Positions 18,329 through 24,144 of a stretch of 38,246 nucleotides of DNA are shown here, piece by piece. A model generated the notes under the pieces. It was given only the letters and a program-made list of their open reading frames with translations, did no database searches and had not been told where the DNA came from. Origin of the DNA: Peptostreptococcus stomatis DSM 17678 (GTDB lineage: Bacteria > Bacillota > Clostridia > Peptostreptococcales > Peptostreptococcaceae). The stretch is from positions 1-38,246 of the forward strand of contig NZ_ADGQ01000030.1 of the NCBI RefSeq assembly GCF_000147675.1, read 5' to 3'. Both the position numbers and the translations under genes were made by a program. How positions within the stretch are numbered: the first letter of the stretch is position 1; the number at the start of each line of letters is the position of its first letter.

Positions 18329-19039
18329 ATGAATATAATAGTTGATTTTCGTATGGATAATGAAATAAGAGGGACTTTGTCTGCTATGGGCTTTGAATTA
18401 TGCAATTCATATGACCAAAGCCAACTATATGAAGGGCTAAGGGGACATGTGGACCTGTCGATATTTTTTGACGGGCAGACTTTTGTATGCTCAAATGAGT
18501 CCTACAACTATTATAGGGAAATTTTATCTGAAAAAATAAGGGGGAGATACAGGCTGGTCCAGGGGATAAAAAAATTAGAGACCAAGTATCCTGGAGACGT
18601 GGCCCTGAATCTTGCCTTTACGGGTAAGTATGCCATAGGAAGGTTGGAATCCTTAGAACCTAGACTATTAGATCTGCTGGAAGCTAGGCAGGACCTTCAA
18701 ATAATTCCTGTCAAACAGGGTTATGCGAATTGTTCTATATGCCAGATTACGGATAGGGCTGTAATTACAGGAGACGAGGGTATTTACAGAATCTTAACAA
18801 ATCAGGGTCTAGATGTATTAAAGATTAGGCCAGGATATATTGATTTAGGGGGGATGGACTATGGTTTTATAGGAGGGGCCAGTTGTGACTTGGGTCATGG
18901 CAATATAGGTTTCTTTGGTGACCTGGAGAGTCATCCTGATGGTGGTCTAATAATAGACTTCATTGAAAACCACGGCAAGAAGGTTATTTCACTGGGAAGA
19001 GGAAGGCTTAAGGACTATGGAAGTGGTCTGGTATTTTAG
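18329..19039 (+). CDS. DUF6873-like protein, possible pentein (guanidino-group-modifying enzyme) fold
   Basis: This 236-residue protein resembles the uncharacterised family called 'DUF6873 GME-fold' in Firmicutes. Supporting features are KQGYANCSICQITDRAVITGD near the middle, a YGFIGGASCDL stretch, and GDLESHPDG near the C-terminus. Pentein enzymes act on arginine-like substrates, but no function is established for this branch and I assign none. No signal peptide or membrane segment is seen, so it should be cytosolic. The frame extends to GTG 18317, but AAGGTGGTG at 18314-18322 suits the ATG at 18329. It stands alone between a terminator and the tetR promoter, so it is probably monocistronic. 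Confidence 0.6.
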   Translation: MNIIVDFRMDNEIRGTLSAMGFELCNSYDQSQLYEGLRGHVDLSIFFDGQTFVCSNESYNYYREILSEKIRGRYRLVQGIKKLETKYPGDVALNLAFTGKYAIGRLESLEPRLLDLLEARQDLQIIPVKQGYANCSICQITDRAVITGDEGIYRILTNQGLDVLKIRPGYIDLGGMDYGFIGGASCDLGHGNIGFFGDLESHPDGGLIIDFIENHGKKVISLGRGRLKDYGSGLVF

Positions 19040-19144
19040 TTTGACTTGTATAGATTTTATAAGTGGTTTACGATTTTCTTGTATACTATAAGACCTATGA
19101 AGGTGAATTGCAAATTTTTATGAAATAAATGATAGTATTTATTA

Positions 19145-19173
19145 TTGTCAAATATGAAAAATAGTAGTAAAAT
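19145..19173 (+). promoter_or_regulatory. Promoter of the tetR-MATE operon
   Basis: TTGTCA (19145-19150), a 17-bp spacer and TAAAAT (19168-19173) place the start site near 19180, inside the palindrome that follows. A TATAAT at 19173-19178 is an alternative -10 but is badly spaced from this -35. Confidence 0.55.
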
Positions 19174-19179
19174 ATAATT

Positions 19180-19197
19180 ACCGACACTAGTGTCGGT
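19180..19197. promoter_or_regulatory. 18-bp palindromic operator for the TetR regulator
   Basis: ACCGACACTAGTGTCGGT is a perfect 18-bp palindrome covering the predicted start site and ending two bases before the AGGAGG of tetR. A gap-free dyad of this size next to a tetR gene is a typical TetR-family operator. Binding would block the start of transcription of both regulator and pump. Confidence 0.8.
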
Positions 19198-19209
19198 TAG
19201 GAGGCCCCT

Positions 19210-19791
19210 ATGAGAAAAAGATTAACTAGTGAAGAAAGAAAGAGAATTATACAAGTTAAGGCGATGGAGATATTTCTAGAAAAGGGATACAAGAATACGA
19301 CCATGCAGGACATAGTTAAGGCAAGTGGCCTGTCAATTGGTGGTCTATACCACCACTACAAAAAAACATCAGAAATTTTATATGACATAATGGTTTTAGG
19401 ATGTGAATACAGGTTTAATGAAATTGACAAGCAAGTTGAAGTCCAATCTGGTAACTTAACAGAAGAGCTAATGGCCAAAATTATTGTTGACAAATGTTTG
19501 GATGATAATAAATATATGCCTATTTATGTTATGCTTTTGCAGGAAATTCAGGATAATGATGAGTTGAGGGATTTATACTTAGGTATGAAGGAACTTAATG
19601 TAAAAAAAATCCAATCTATGTTGAAACTTGCAGGTTATCAAGAACTGTCAATGGATCGTTATAATTATTTGACGGATATGATTAATTCAATCATACTTGC
19701 CTGTGGTTTATTGGGTATTAGAGAAAGTTTCAAAACGAATAGGTATTTGCTGGAGGAGATGTTTTTATCGCTACTGAAAAAGGAAGAATAA
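19210..19791 (+). CDS. TetR/AcrR-family transcriptional regulator of the MATE pump
   Basis: This 193-residue protein has a TetR-type N-terminal DNA-binding domain (MQDIVKASGLSIGGLYHHYK, roughly residues 34-53), preceded by the usual basic stretch and AMEIFLEKGYKNTT. The C-terminal ligand-binding region is divergent, as in all TetR proteins, so the ligand cannot be predicted. It starts at ATG 19210 behind AGGAGG (19199-19204), immediately after the palindromic operator. The MATE gene follows after about 20 nt. I infer an autoregulated repressor released by a drug or metabolite that the pump exports. Confidence 0.9.
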   Translation: MRKRLTSEERKRIIQVKAMEIFLEKGYKNTTMQDIVKASGLSIGGLYHHYKKTSEILYDIMVLGCEYRFNEIDKQVEVQSGNLTEELMAKIIVDKCLDDNKYMPIYVMLLQEIQDNDELRDLYLGMKELNVKKIQSMLKLAGYQELSMDRYNYLTDMINSIILACGLLGIRESFKTNRYLLEEMFLSLLKKEE

Positions 19792-19813
19792 GTGATTAGA
19801 AAGGTAGGTAGTG

Positions 19814-21145
19814 ATGAATAAAAATAGTGAAGAATTATTAAGCATGAAACCTATTGATATTATGATAAAACTGTCTGTCCCAGCCATACTGGGTATGATA
19901 GTGATAGGTTTATATCCCTTGATGGATGGTATCTTTGCCGGTCAGATTTTGGGACAGGAAGAGATGACAGCTATAGGGATTGCCATGCCATTTACATTTT
20001 TTAATACTGGTGTATCAACCCTGATAGGTGTAGGTTCGGCTTCTGTCCTATCTAGAGCACTAGGCAAGAGGGACAGGGAAACCATTGACAAGATAATGGC
20101 AAATCTGTCTTTTTGGGTAATATTATTTTCGCTTATAATTACCGTAATAGGCCTGGTATTTTGTGAAAAGATGTTGGCCCTTGTTGGTGCTAGTGGCGAT
20201 ATCCTAAATTATGCAAGTAGGTATTTGAAGATAATTTTTGTGGGTTCTATTTTCGTTAATTTCACACAGGCTGCCAATATGGTAATGCGTGGTGAAGGCT
20301 TGATGAAAAAAGCCATGCTGATTATGGGGACAGGGGCCCTTATAAATATAATTTTGGACCCTATTTTGATGGTCAGTATGGGGGACTATGGTATCGAAGG
20401 AGCTGCCATAGCAACTATTACAGCCCAGATAATTCAGGCACTTGTAACCCTATATTATTTTAAGGTAAAGAGCCAGACCGTAAGGATAAAAGGTATACGA
20501 AATGAACAGGCCATATCCAAGGAAGTCTTTGGGGTAGGTGTTTCTGCTATGATGATGCAGGTCTTGACGATTATCCAGCAGAGTCTGTTATATAGTCAAG
20601 CTTTTAAATATGGTGGAGACCAGGCTGCAGCAGTTATGGCTGTTGGTCTCAGAATTATGGCCTTTTCATTTATACCAATATGGGGTATGAGCCAGGGGTT
20701 ACAGCCGGCTATAGGAGCCAATTATGGGGCGGAAAACTACGAGAGGGTAAGGTCTATTTTTAAGGTATTCGTGGTAGGGTCCCTGGTTTTGGCTGGAGTA
20801 TTTTGGATACCATCAGAGATTTTTGCCAAGGATATGTTGATGCTTTTTGGTATCAAGGGAATGACTTTGACTATGGGTATACCGGCTTTTAGGATCTTCT
20901 ATAGCATATTTATACTTTACGGTATACTGATAATGGTATTGACATTTTTCCAGTCGATTGGAGACGGAAAGACAGCAGGACTATTGGTTATGCTAAAACA
21001 GATAATTCTGTTTGTACCACTTATATTTATACTCCCAATGGTCTTGGGCTTAAATGGAATTTGGTTGACCATACCACTTGTTGATTTATTGTTGGTAATT
21101 ATAAGTATAGTAAAGTATAGGAAAAAATCTATAAGTATGGTTTAG
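19814..21145 (+). CDS. MATE-family multidrug/cation efflux transporter
   Basis: This 443-residue, very hydrophobic protein shows the two-fold MatE repeat with about 12 membrane helices. The N-terminal signature is LSVPAILGMIVIGLYPLMDG followed by IFAGQILG. The second half begins around residue 230 (FGVGVSAMMMQVLTIIQQS) and has GMSQGLQPAIGANYGA, the mirrored repeat motif. MATE pumps exchange Na+ or H+ for cationic drugs or metabolites across the inner membrane. A GTG at 19811 is in frame, but the ATG at 19814 fits the AAAGGTAGGT site better. It is in one operon with tetR and presumably induced by the pump substrate. Confidence 0.92.
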   Translation: MNKNSEELLSMKPIDIMIKLSVPAILGMIVIGLYPLMDGIFAGQILGQEEMTAIGIAMPFTFFNTGVSTLIGVGSASVLSRALGKRDRETIDKIMANLSFWVILFSLIITVIGLVFCEKMLALVGASGDILNYASRYLKIIFVGSIFVNFTQAANMVMRGEGLMKKAMLIMGTGALINIILDPILMVSMGDYGIEGAAIATITAQIIQALVTLYYFKVKSQTVRIKGIRNEQAISKEVFGVGVSAMMMQVLTIIQQSLLYSQAFKYGGDQAAAVMAVGLRIMAFSFIPIWGMSQGLQPAIGANYGAENYERVRSIFKVFVVGSLVLAGVFWIPSEIFAKDMLMLFGIKGMTLTMGIPAFRIFYSIFILYGILIMVLTFFQSIGDGKTAGLLVMLKQIILFVPLIFILPMVLGLNGIWLTIPLVDLLLVIISIVKYRKKSISMV

Positions 21146-21184
21146 TTTATTTTTATTGGTAAAGATAAGGATAATATATAATGA

Positions 21185-21282
21185 AAGGGAGGACACATAT
21201 CATTTTTATGTCTACTGATTTCGATTTGTTAGATTTAGGTCGAATCTGGCCAGTAGGGTCATATAAATATGTGTCCTCCTTT
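21185..21282 (+). ncRNA. Rod-shaped hairpin, possible small RNA or atypical terminator
   Basis: A 16-bp arm (21185-21200, GGAGGACACATAT at its core) pairs with 21267-21282. Inside, TATG (21207-21210) pairs with CATA (21260-21263), CTACTG (21212-21217) with CAGTAG (21251-21256), and a further short helix closes the tip. A TATAAT at 21177-21182 with a weak -35 would start RNA almost exactly at the hairpin base. There is no long T-run after it. It lies between two convergent genes. It could be a discrete sRNA, a bidirectional terminator or a small inverted-repeat element. I recognise no Rfam family. Confidence 0.4.
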
Positions 21283-21326
21283 ATTGATCTCATTATTAAC
21301 TTATAATAGTATTGGTCTTACAGGGG

Positions 21327-21791
21327 TTAGACCTTAAGCCTGTCTTTTATTATTTTCATAAGACAAAGGCAAGACTCATGGATATCATCATAGGTTTGGT
21401 CAAAATTGCCAGTATACCATGGGTCTGCTATATCTCTAGGGTGGTCGGTCAAGTCCATAAACTTCATAACCTTAGTTTGGTCAACCTCGCTGAACTCTCT
21501 TTTTATATTGTTCATATTATTTTGGTCCATAGTGAAGATGTAGTCAAATTCATCCAGGTCAGACCTTTTTAGCTTGCTTGCAAACATATTATCAACAGAT
21601 ATGCCATATTTTTTTAACTTATTCCTAGTCCCTGGGTGGACAGGATTACCGATTTCTTCATAAGAAGTAGCAGATGAATCGATAAATACCTTGTCACTCA
21701 AACCTTCTTCCCTTATCATATGTCGGAAAAGGGCTTCAGCCATTGGTGACCTGCATATATTACCGTGGCATACAAACATTATTTTTATCAT
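21327..21791 (-). CDS. Low-molecular-weight protein-tyrosine phosphatase
   Basis: This protein of about 154 residues has the LMW-PTP active-site loop CHGNICRS right at the N-terminus (nucleophile Cys8, Arg14) and the general-acid motif DPWY near the C-terminus (IADPWYTGNF). The family dephosphorylates phosphotyrosine in proteins in the cytosol, and in Firmicutes sometimes phosphoarginine. The in-frame ATG at 21803 has no ribosome site, while GGAGA lies correctly before the ATG at 21791, so I use the latter. It follows the ROK kinase by one base and must be co-transcribed with it. A link to sugar metabolism is not obvious. Confidence 0.9.
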   Translation of the reverse strand: MIKIMFVCHGNICRSPMAEALFRHMIREEGLSDKVFIDSSATSYEEIGNPVHPGTRNKLKKYGISVDNMFASKLKRSDLDEFDYIFTMDQNNMNNIKREFSEVDQTKVMKFMDLTDHPRDIADPWYTGNFDQTYDDIHESCLCLMKIIKDRLKV

Positions 21792-21792
21792 A

Positions 21793-22686
21793 TTAGTCTC
21801 CATTCTTATTCAAGAAGTTCTTTAGGGCCCCAATCATGCCAGCGTCGTTCTTTAGCTTGGCAAACCTGATTTCAGTATTGTTAAGGATAAGTGGAGTTAA
21901 ATACTTGGCCAAGGCTACTTCTAACCTAGGTTTGAAGTAATCTTCTCTTGCCATTATACCACCACCAAGAATTATGATTCCTGGGTTATAGATGTAGGCA
22001 AGGGTAGATAGGCCTATAGCCAGCTTGTCAATCATCTTATCAACAGCATCTATATATACCTGGTCTCCGGCTTCTATCCTTTCAAAGACCATCTTACCAT
22101 TTAGACTATCAGTTTCCAGTCCCAATCTTTTTTCCAGTCCAGATGTCATGGCATATGTAGAAGCAACATCCTCAAACCTACCACCTGGTATCATGATTTT
22201 ACCTATTTCGCCAGCACACATGCACTCACCGGTAATTAACTGACCATCCTGGATCAGGCAGGCCCCAATACCAGTTCCAACTGTAATCATGCTGACCAAT
22301 TTTCTGTCTGTGTTGGCTCCCAACCATAGTTCTCCTAGACCGGCACAGTTAACGTCATTTTCAAGGTGACAAGTTAAACCGGTTTCGCTCTCGATAATAT
22401 CCTTGACCCTCATCATAGAGTAGCCTGGTATCAGGTGGTCATCTGCGTGCATGACTATGCCATTTTTAGAATCTATCATACCATGAGTAGATATGGCAAC
22501 ACCTTCCAGCTTATAGTCAGGTAAAAAACTCTTAGTCTTGGCAACCATCTTGTCAACTATACCCTTACCACCAAGGGTTCTGGCTTCTGAATTCATGCTG
22601 CCTTTTTTAACTATATTTCCGTTTTCTTCGATAATACCATAACCGATGCCAGTACCACCGACATCAAAACAAATGTATTGTTTCAT
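21793..22686 (-). CDS. ROK-family sugar kinase, probable glucokinase of the maltose pathway
   Basis: This 297-residue protein has the ROK ATP motif DVGGT (8-12), a catalytic-Asp region ENDVNCAG, GTGIGACLI, and the C-terminal IILGGGIM. The zinc-binding cysteine cluster (CxCGxxGCxE) and its His, found in classical ROK glucokinases, are absent. GEIGK and GGRFEDVAST stand in that place, as in the zinc-less beta-glucoside/fructo-/glucokinase-like ROK branch, so the sugar is uncertain. Its position, divergent from lacI and the maltose phosphorylase operon, suggests it phosphorylates the free glucose released by phosphorolysis. The start is ATG 22684-22686 behind a closely spaced AAGGA. Confidence 0.85.
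   Translation of the reverse strand: MKQYICFDVGGTGIGYGIIEENGNIVKKGSMNSEARTLGGKGIVDKMVAKTKSFLPDYKLEGVAISTHGMIDSKNGIVMHADDHLIPGYSMMRVKDIIESETGLTCHLENDVNCAGLGELWLGANTDRKLVSMITVGTGIGACLIQDGQLITGECMCAGEIGKIMIPGGRFEDVASTYAMTSGLEKRLGLETDSLNGKMVFERIEAGDQVYIDAVDKMIDKLAIGLSTLAYIYNPGIIILGGGIMAREDYFKPRLEVALAKYLTPLILNNTEIRFAKLKNDAGMIGALKNFLNKNGD
22376..22385. promoter_or_regulatory. Operator-like palindrome inside the ROK gene
   Basis: AAACCGGTTT is a perfect 10-bp palindrome with the same core as the two LacI-type operators upstream of lacI, about 519 bp away. It may be an auxiliary operator, but it is also plain coding sequence and could be chance. Confidence 0.25.
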
Positions 22687-22691
22687 ATTCC

Positions 22692-22715
22692 TTAATTAAA
22701 ATGTAATAAATACAT
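22692..22715 (-). other. Possible seven-codon leader ORF before the ROK kinase
   Basis: On the minus strand, ATG at 22715 opens a seven-codon frame (MYLLHFN) with GGGAG four bases upstream and a stop five bases before the kinase ATG. The kinase's own AAGGA is only two bases from its start, so ribosomes ending here might help it. Chance is possible. Confidence 0.25.
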
Positions 22716-22718
22716 TTT
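22698..22718. repeat. Inverted repeat in the ROK leader
   Basis: AAAATGTA (22698-22705) and TACATTTT (22711-22718) are perfect arms around a 5-bp spacer, overlapping the leader ORF. It could be a regulator site or an mRNA hairpin near the ribosome site of the kinase. Confidence 0.4.
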
Positions 22719-22801
22719 TCTCCCTTCTAAAATTAACTAATAACCACTAGTAACAAGACCTATTTTTAGAAAAAATATAGTAACTAGTAAATTGTAAGAC
22801 C

Positions 22802-22830
22802 AGTATAATCTATATTTTGAAAATTTTCAA
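22802..22830 (-). promoter_or_regulatory. Minus-strand promoter for the ROK-PTP operon
   Basis: On the minus strand, TTGAAA (22825-22830), a 17-bp spacer and TATACT (22802-22807) match sigma-70 elements. They point toward the ROK kinase, leaving a leader of about 110 nt. Confidence 0.55.
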
Positions 22831-22849
22831 TAAATTTTAAAAAAATATA

Positions 22850-22878
22850 TTGCAATCGATTAATAAGTATGATATATT
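22850..22878 (+). promoter_or_regulatory. Promoter of lacI
   Basis: TTGCAA (22850-22855), a 17-bp spacer and TATATT (22873-22878). The start site would be near 22885, just before the first operator copy. It is back-to-back with the minus-strand promoter, 20 bp away. Confidence 0.6.
22851..22864. promoter_or_regulatory. cre-like / LacI-type site over the lacI -35
   Basis: TGCAATCGATTAAT contains the CG-centred palindrome AATCGATT and resembles the catabolite-responsive element consensus TGWAANCGNTNWCA with about three mismatches. It overlaps the -35 box. It could bind CcpA or the local LacI regulator. Confidence 0.4.
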
Positions 22879-22892
22879 GTGTATAAAGTTAG

Positions 22893-22906
22893 CGAAACCG
22901 GTTAAG
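22893..22906. promoter_or_regulatory. LacI-family operator, copy 1
   Basis: CGAAACCGGTTAAG, with the perfect core AACCGGTT (22896-22903), sits just downstream of the lacI start site. It matches the second copy at 11 of 14 positions. Confidence 0.6.
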
Positions 22907-22924
22907 TAACTAATAAAAATAGAA

Positions 22925-22938
22925 CTAAATCGGTTTAG
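22925..22938. promoter_or_regulatory. LacI-family operator, copy 2
   Basis: CTAAATCGGTTTAG is a CG-centred near-perfect palindrome (wider form ACTAAATCGGTTTAGT at 22924-22939). Its centre is 32 bp from copy 1, about three helical turns, so two dimers could bind one DNA face. Confidence 0.6.
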
Positions 22939-22948
22939 TAGCTTAAAA

Positions 22949-22983
22949 AAATATTATCTGAGATGAAAAATATTGTCTGAGAT
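22949..22983 (+). repeat. Tandem 16-bp direct repeat in the lacI leader
   Basis: AAATATTATCTGAGAT (22949-22964) and AAATATTGTCTGAGAT (22968-22983) differ at one base and repeat every 19 bp, ending just before the lacI ribosome site. The function is unknown. Confidence 0.6.
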
Positions 22984-22998
22984 TGAGGGGGTTGGATA

Positions 22999-23991
22999 GT
23001 GGAAAAGCAAAGGAAAGTTACAATGCAGACTGTGGCTGATGAAGCCGGTGTGTCAAAGGCAACTGTATCTAGAGCTATTGGAAATTATCCAGACATCAGT
23101 GATAGCACAAAGAAAAAGATCTTTGAAGTTATGGAGCGTTTAAACTACCATCCAAGTGCTATTGCCCGTAGTCTTGCCAATAGGATATCTAAAAATGTTG
23201 GTCTGGTTCTACCAGCAGACGATGATTTCTTTATGAATCCATTTTTCCAGGAAAGCCTGAGGGGAGTTGCCAAGACAGCAGGTAAGAGGGGTTATGATAC
23301 CTTGATTGCCTATAATGGTAAAAACGAAACCAATGCCATTAAAAGGCTGGTAAATTCCAACAAGGTGGATGGGGTAATTCTTATGAGGTCAGTGATAGGT
23401 GATTCAACAGTGAACTACCTTAGGGATATAGAATTTCCTTTTATCCTAATAGGTAAAAGCGAGGAATACGATGATATCTATACGGTGGATACAGACAACG
23501 TAGATGCATGCAGGAAGTTAACAAATCACTTGGTTGGTCTTGGTTGTAAAAAGATAGGCTTTATAGGTGGTAAGAGGGATTCAATGGTTACTACTGATAG
23601 GTATGATGGTTATATCCAGTCAATAAGGGAAAATGGCTTGTATTTTAGTGATGATATGGTTGAGGAAAACGAATTTAATAAACTCGAGGGATATATGTCT
23701 ATGAAAAAGCTTTTAGAAGCCAACGGAGACATGGATGGTGTAGTAATAACCGACTCCCTTATATTTTCCGGGGCTATTGACTACCTGTCTAGTGTTTGCG
23801 AGGAAAAGGATATAATTATAGGTGCCTTTGGTGCAGAATCAAATAGCTTTAACAAGAGCAAATACAAGGTTGTAAATATCGATGTAGGGTCTATGAAGAT
23901 AGGTGAGTTTAGCTGTGAGAAACTAATCGACATACTGGAAAAGAAGGATGTTGACCTGACTGATATAGTGGACTACAAGATAGAAGGGTAA
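22999..23991 (+). CDS. LacI/GalR-family regulator of the maltose locus
   Basis: This 330-residue protein has a LacI helix-turn-helix at residues 10-29 (QTVADEAGVSKATVSRAIGN) and the hinge region LNYHPSAIARSLANRIS. A periplasmic-binding-protein-like core follows, with VGLVLP, a DGVILMRS loop and GFIGGK. It probably senses maltose, a maltodextrin or a phosphorylated sugar. The GTG start at 22999 follows the TTGAGGGGG site at 22983-22991. CG-centred operator copies in its own leader indicate autoregulation, and they may also control the divergent ROK kinase. No copy of the same site is seen before the importer genes, so direct control of those is not proven by sequence. MalR is the nearest functional analogue. 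Confidence 0.88.
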   Translation: MEKQRKVTMQTVADEAGVSKATVSRAIGNYPDISDSTKKKIFEVMERLNYHPSAIARSLANRISKNVGLVLPADDDFFMNPFFQESLRGVAKTAGKRGYDTLIAYNGKNETNAIKRLVNSNKVDGVILMRSVIGDSTVNYLRDIEFPFILIGKSEEYDDIYTVDTDNVDACRKLTNHLVGLGCKKIGFIGGKRDSMVTTDRYDGYIQSIRENGLYFSDDMVEENEFNKLEGYMSMKKLLEANGDMDGVVITDSLIFSGAIDYLSSVCEEKDIIIGAFGAESNSFNKSKYKVVNIDVGSMKIGEFSCEKLIDILEKKDVDLTDIVDYKIEG

Positions 23992-24039
23992 GTATTTAGT
24001 ATTAATTAGGTTATATACTGATTATAAAAAAATTTATCA

Positions 24040-24058
24040 CATTTACCTAAAGTAAATG
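24040..24058. promoter_or_regulatory. Perfect inverted repeat before the importer operon
   Basis: CATTTAC (24040-24046) and GTAAATG (24052-24058) flank five bases, just upstream of the putative -10 boxes. It is a good regulator-binding candidate but is unlike the CG-centred sites at lacI. Confidence 0.5.
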
Positions 24059-24071
24059 CAATAGTTTTCCT

Positions 24072-24093
24072 TATAATGGGTATAACATATAAT
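24072..24093 (+). promoter_or_regulatory. Tandem -10 boxes of the importer operon
   Basis: TATAAT occurs at 24072-24077 and 24088-24093, 52 or more bp before the start of the binding-protein gene. Neither has a good -35 at 17 bp (TTTTCC at 24065-24070 for the second), suggesting activator dependence or strong regulation. Confidence 0.45.
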
Positions 24094-24095
24094 GC

Positions 24096-24132
24096 AAGTG
24101 TTAAAATTTTTAAAGTAAGTGTTAAATTTTTT
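24096..24132 (+). repeat. Tandem direct repeat in the importer leader
   Basis: AAGTGTTAAA appears at 24096-24105 and 24117-24126, each followed by a T-run, with a 21-bp period (two helical turns). It lies between the -10 boxes and the ribosome site AGGAGG. It could bind a regulator to DNA or RNA. Confidence 0.5.
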
Positions 24133-24144
24133 AGGAGGTTTTTT

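Noticed and set aside
21181-21306. A 41-codon plus-strand ORF starting at ATG 21181 through the hairpin
   Set aside because: The ATG overlaps the -10 box, no ribosome site precedes it, and the codons simply follow the palindrome.
21312-21572. 86-codon plus-strand ORF opposite the phosphatase gene
   Set aside because: It is antisense to a firmly identified LMW phosphatase and has no ribosome site or recognisable motif.
24096-24132. The importer-leader repeat as a CRISPR-like or satellite repeat
   Set aside because: There are only two short AT-rich units, so it is better described as possible regulator sites.
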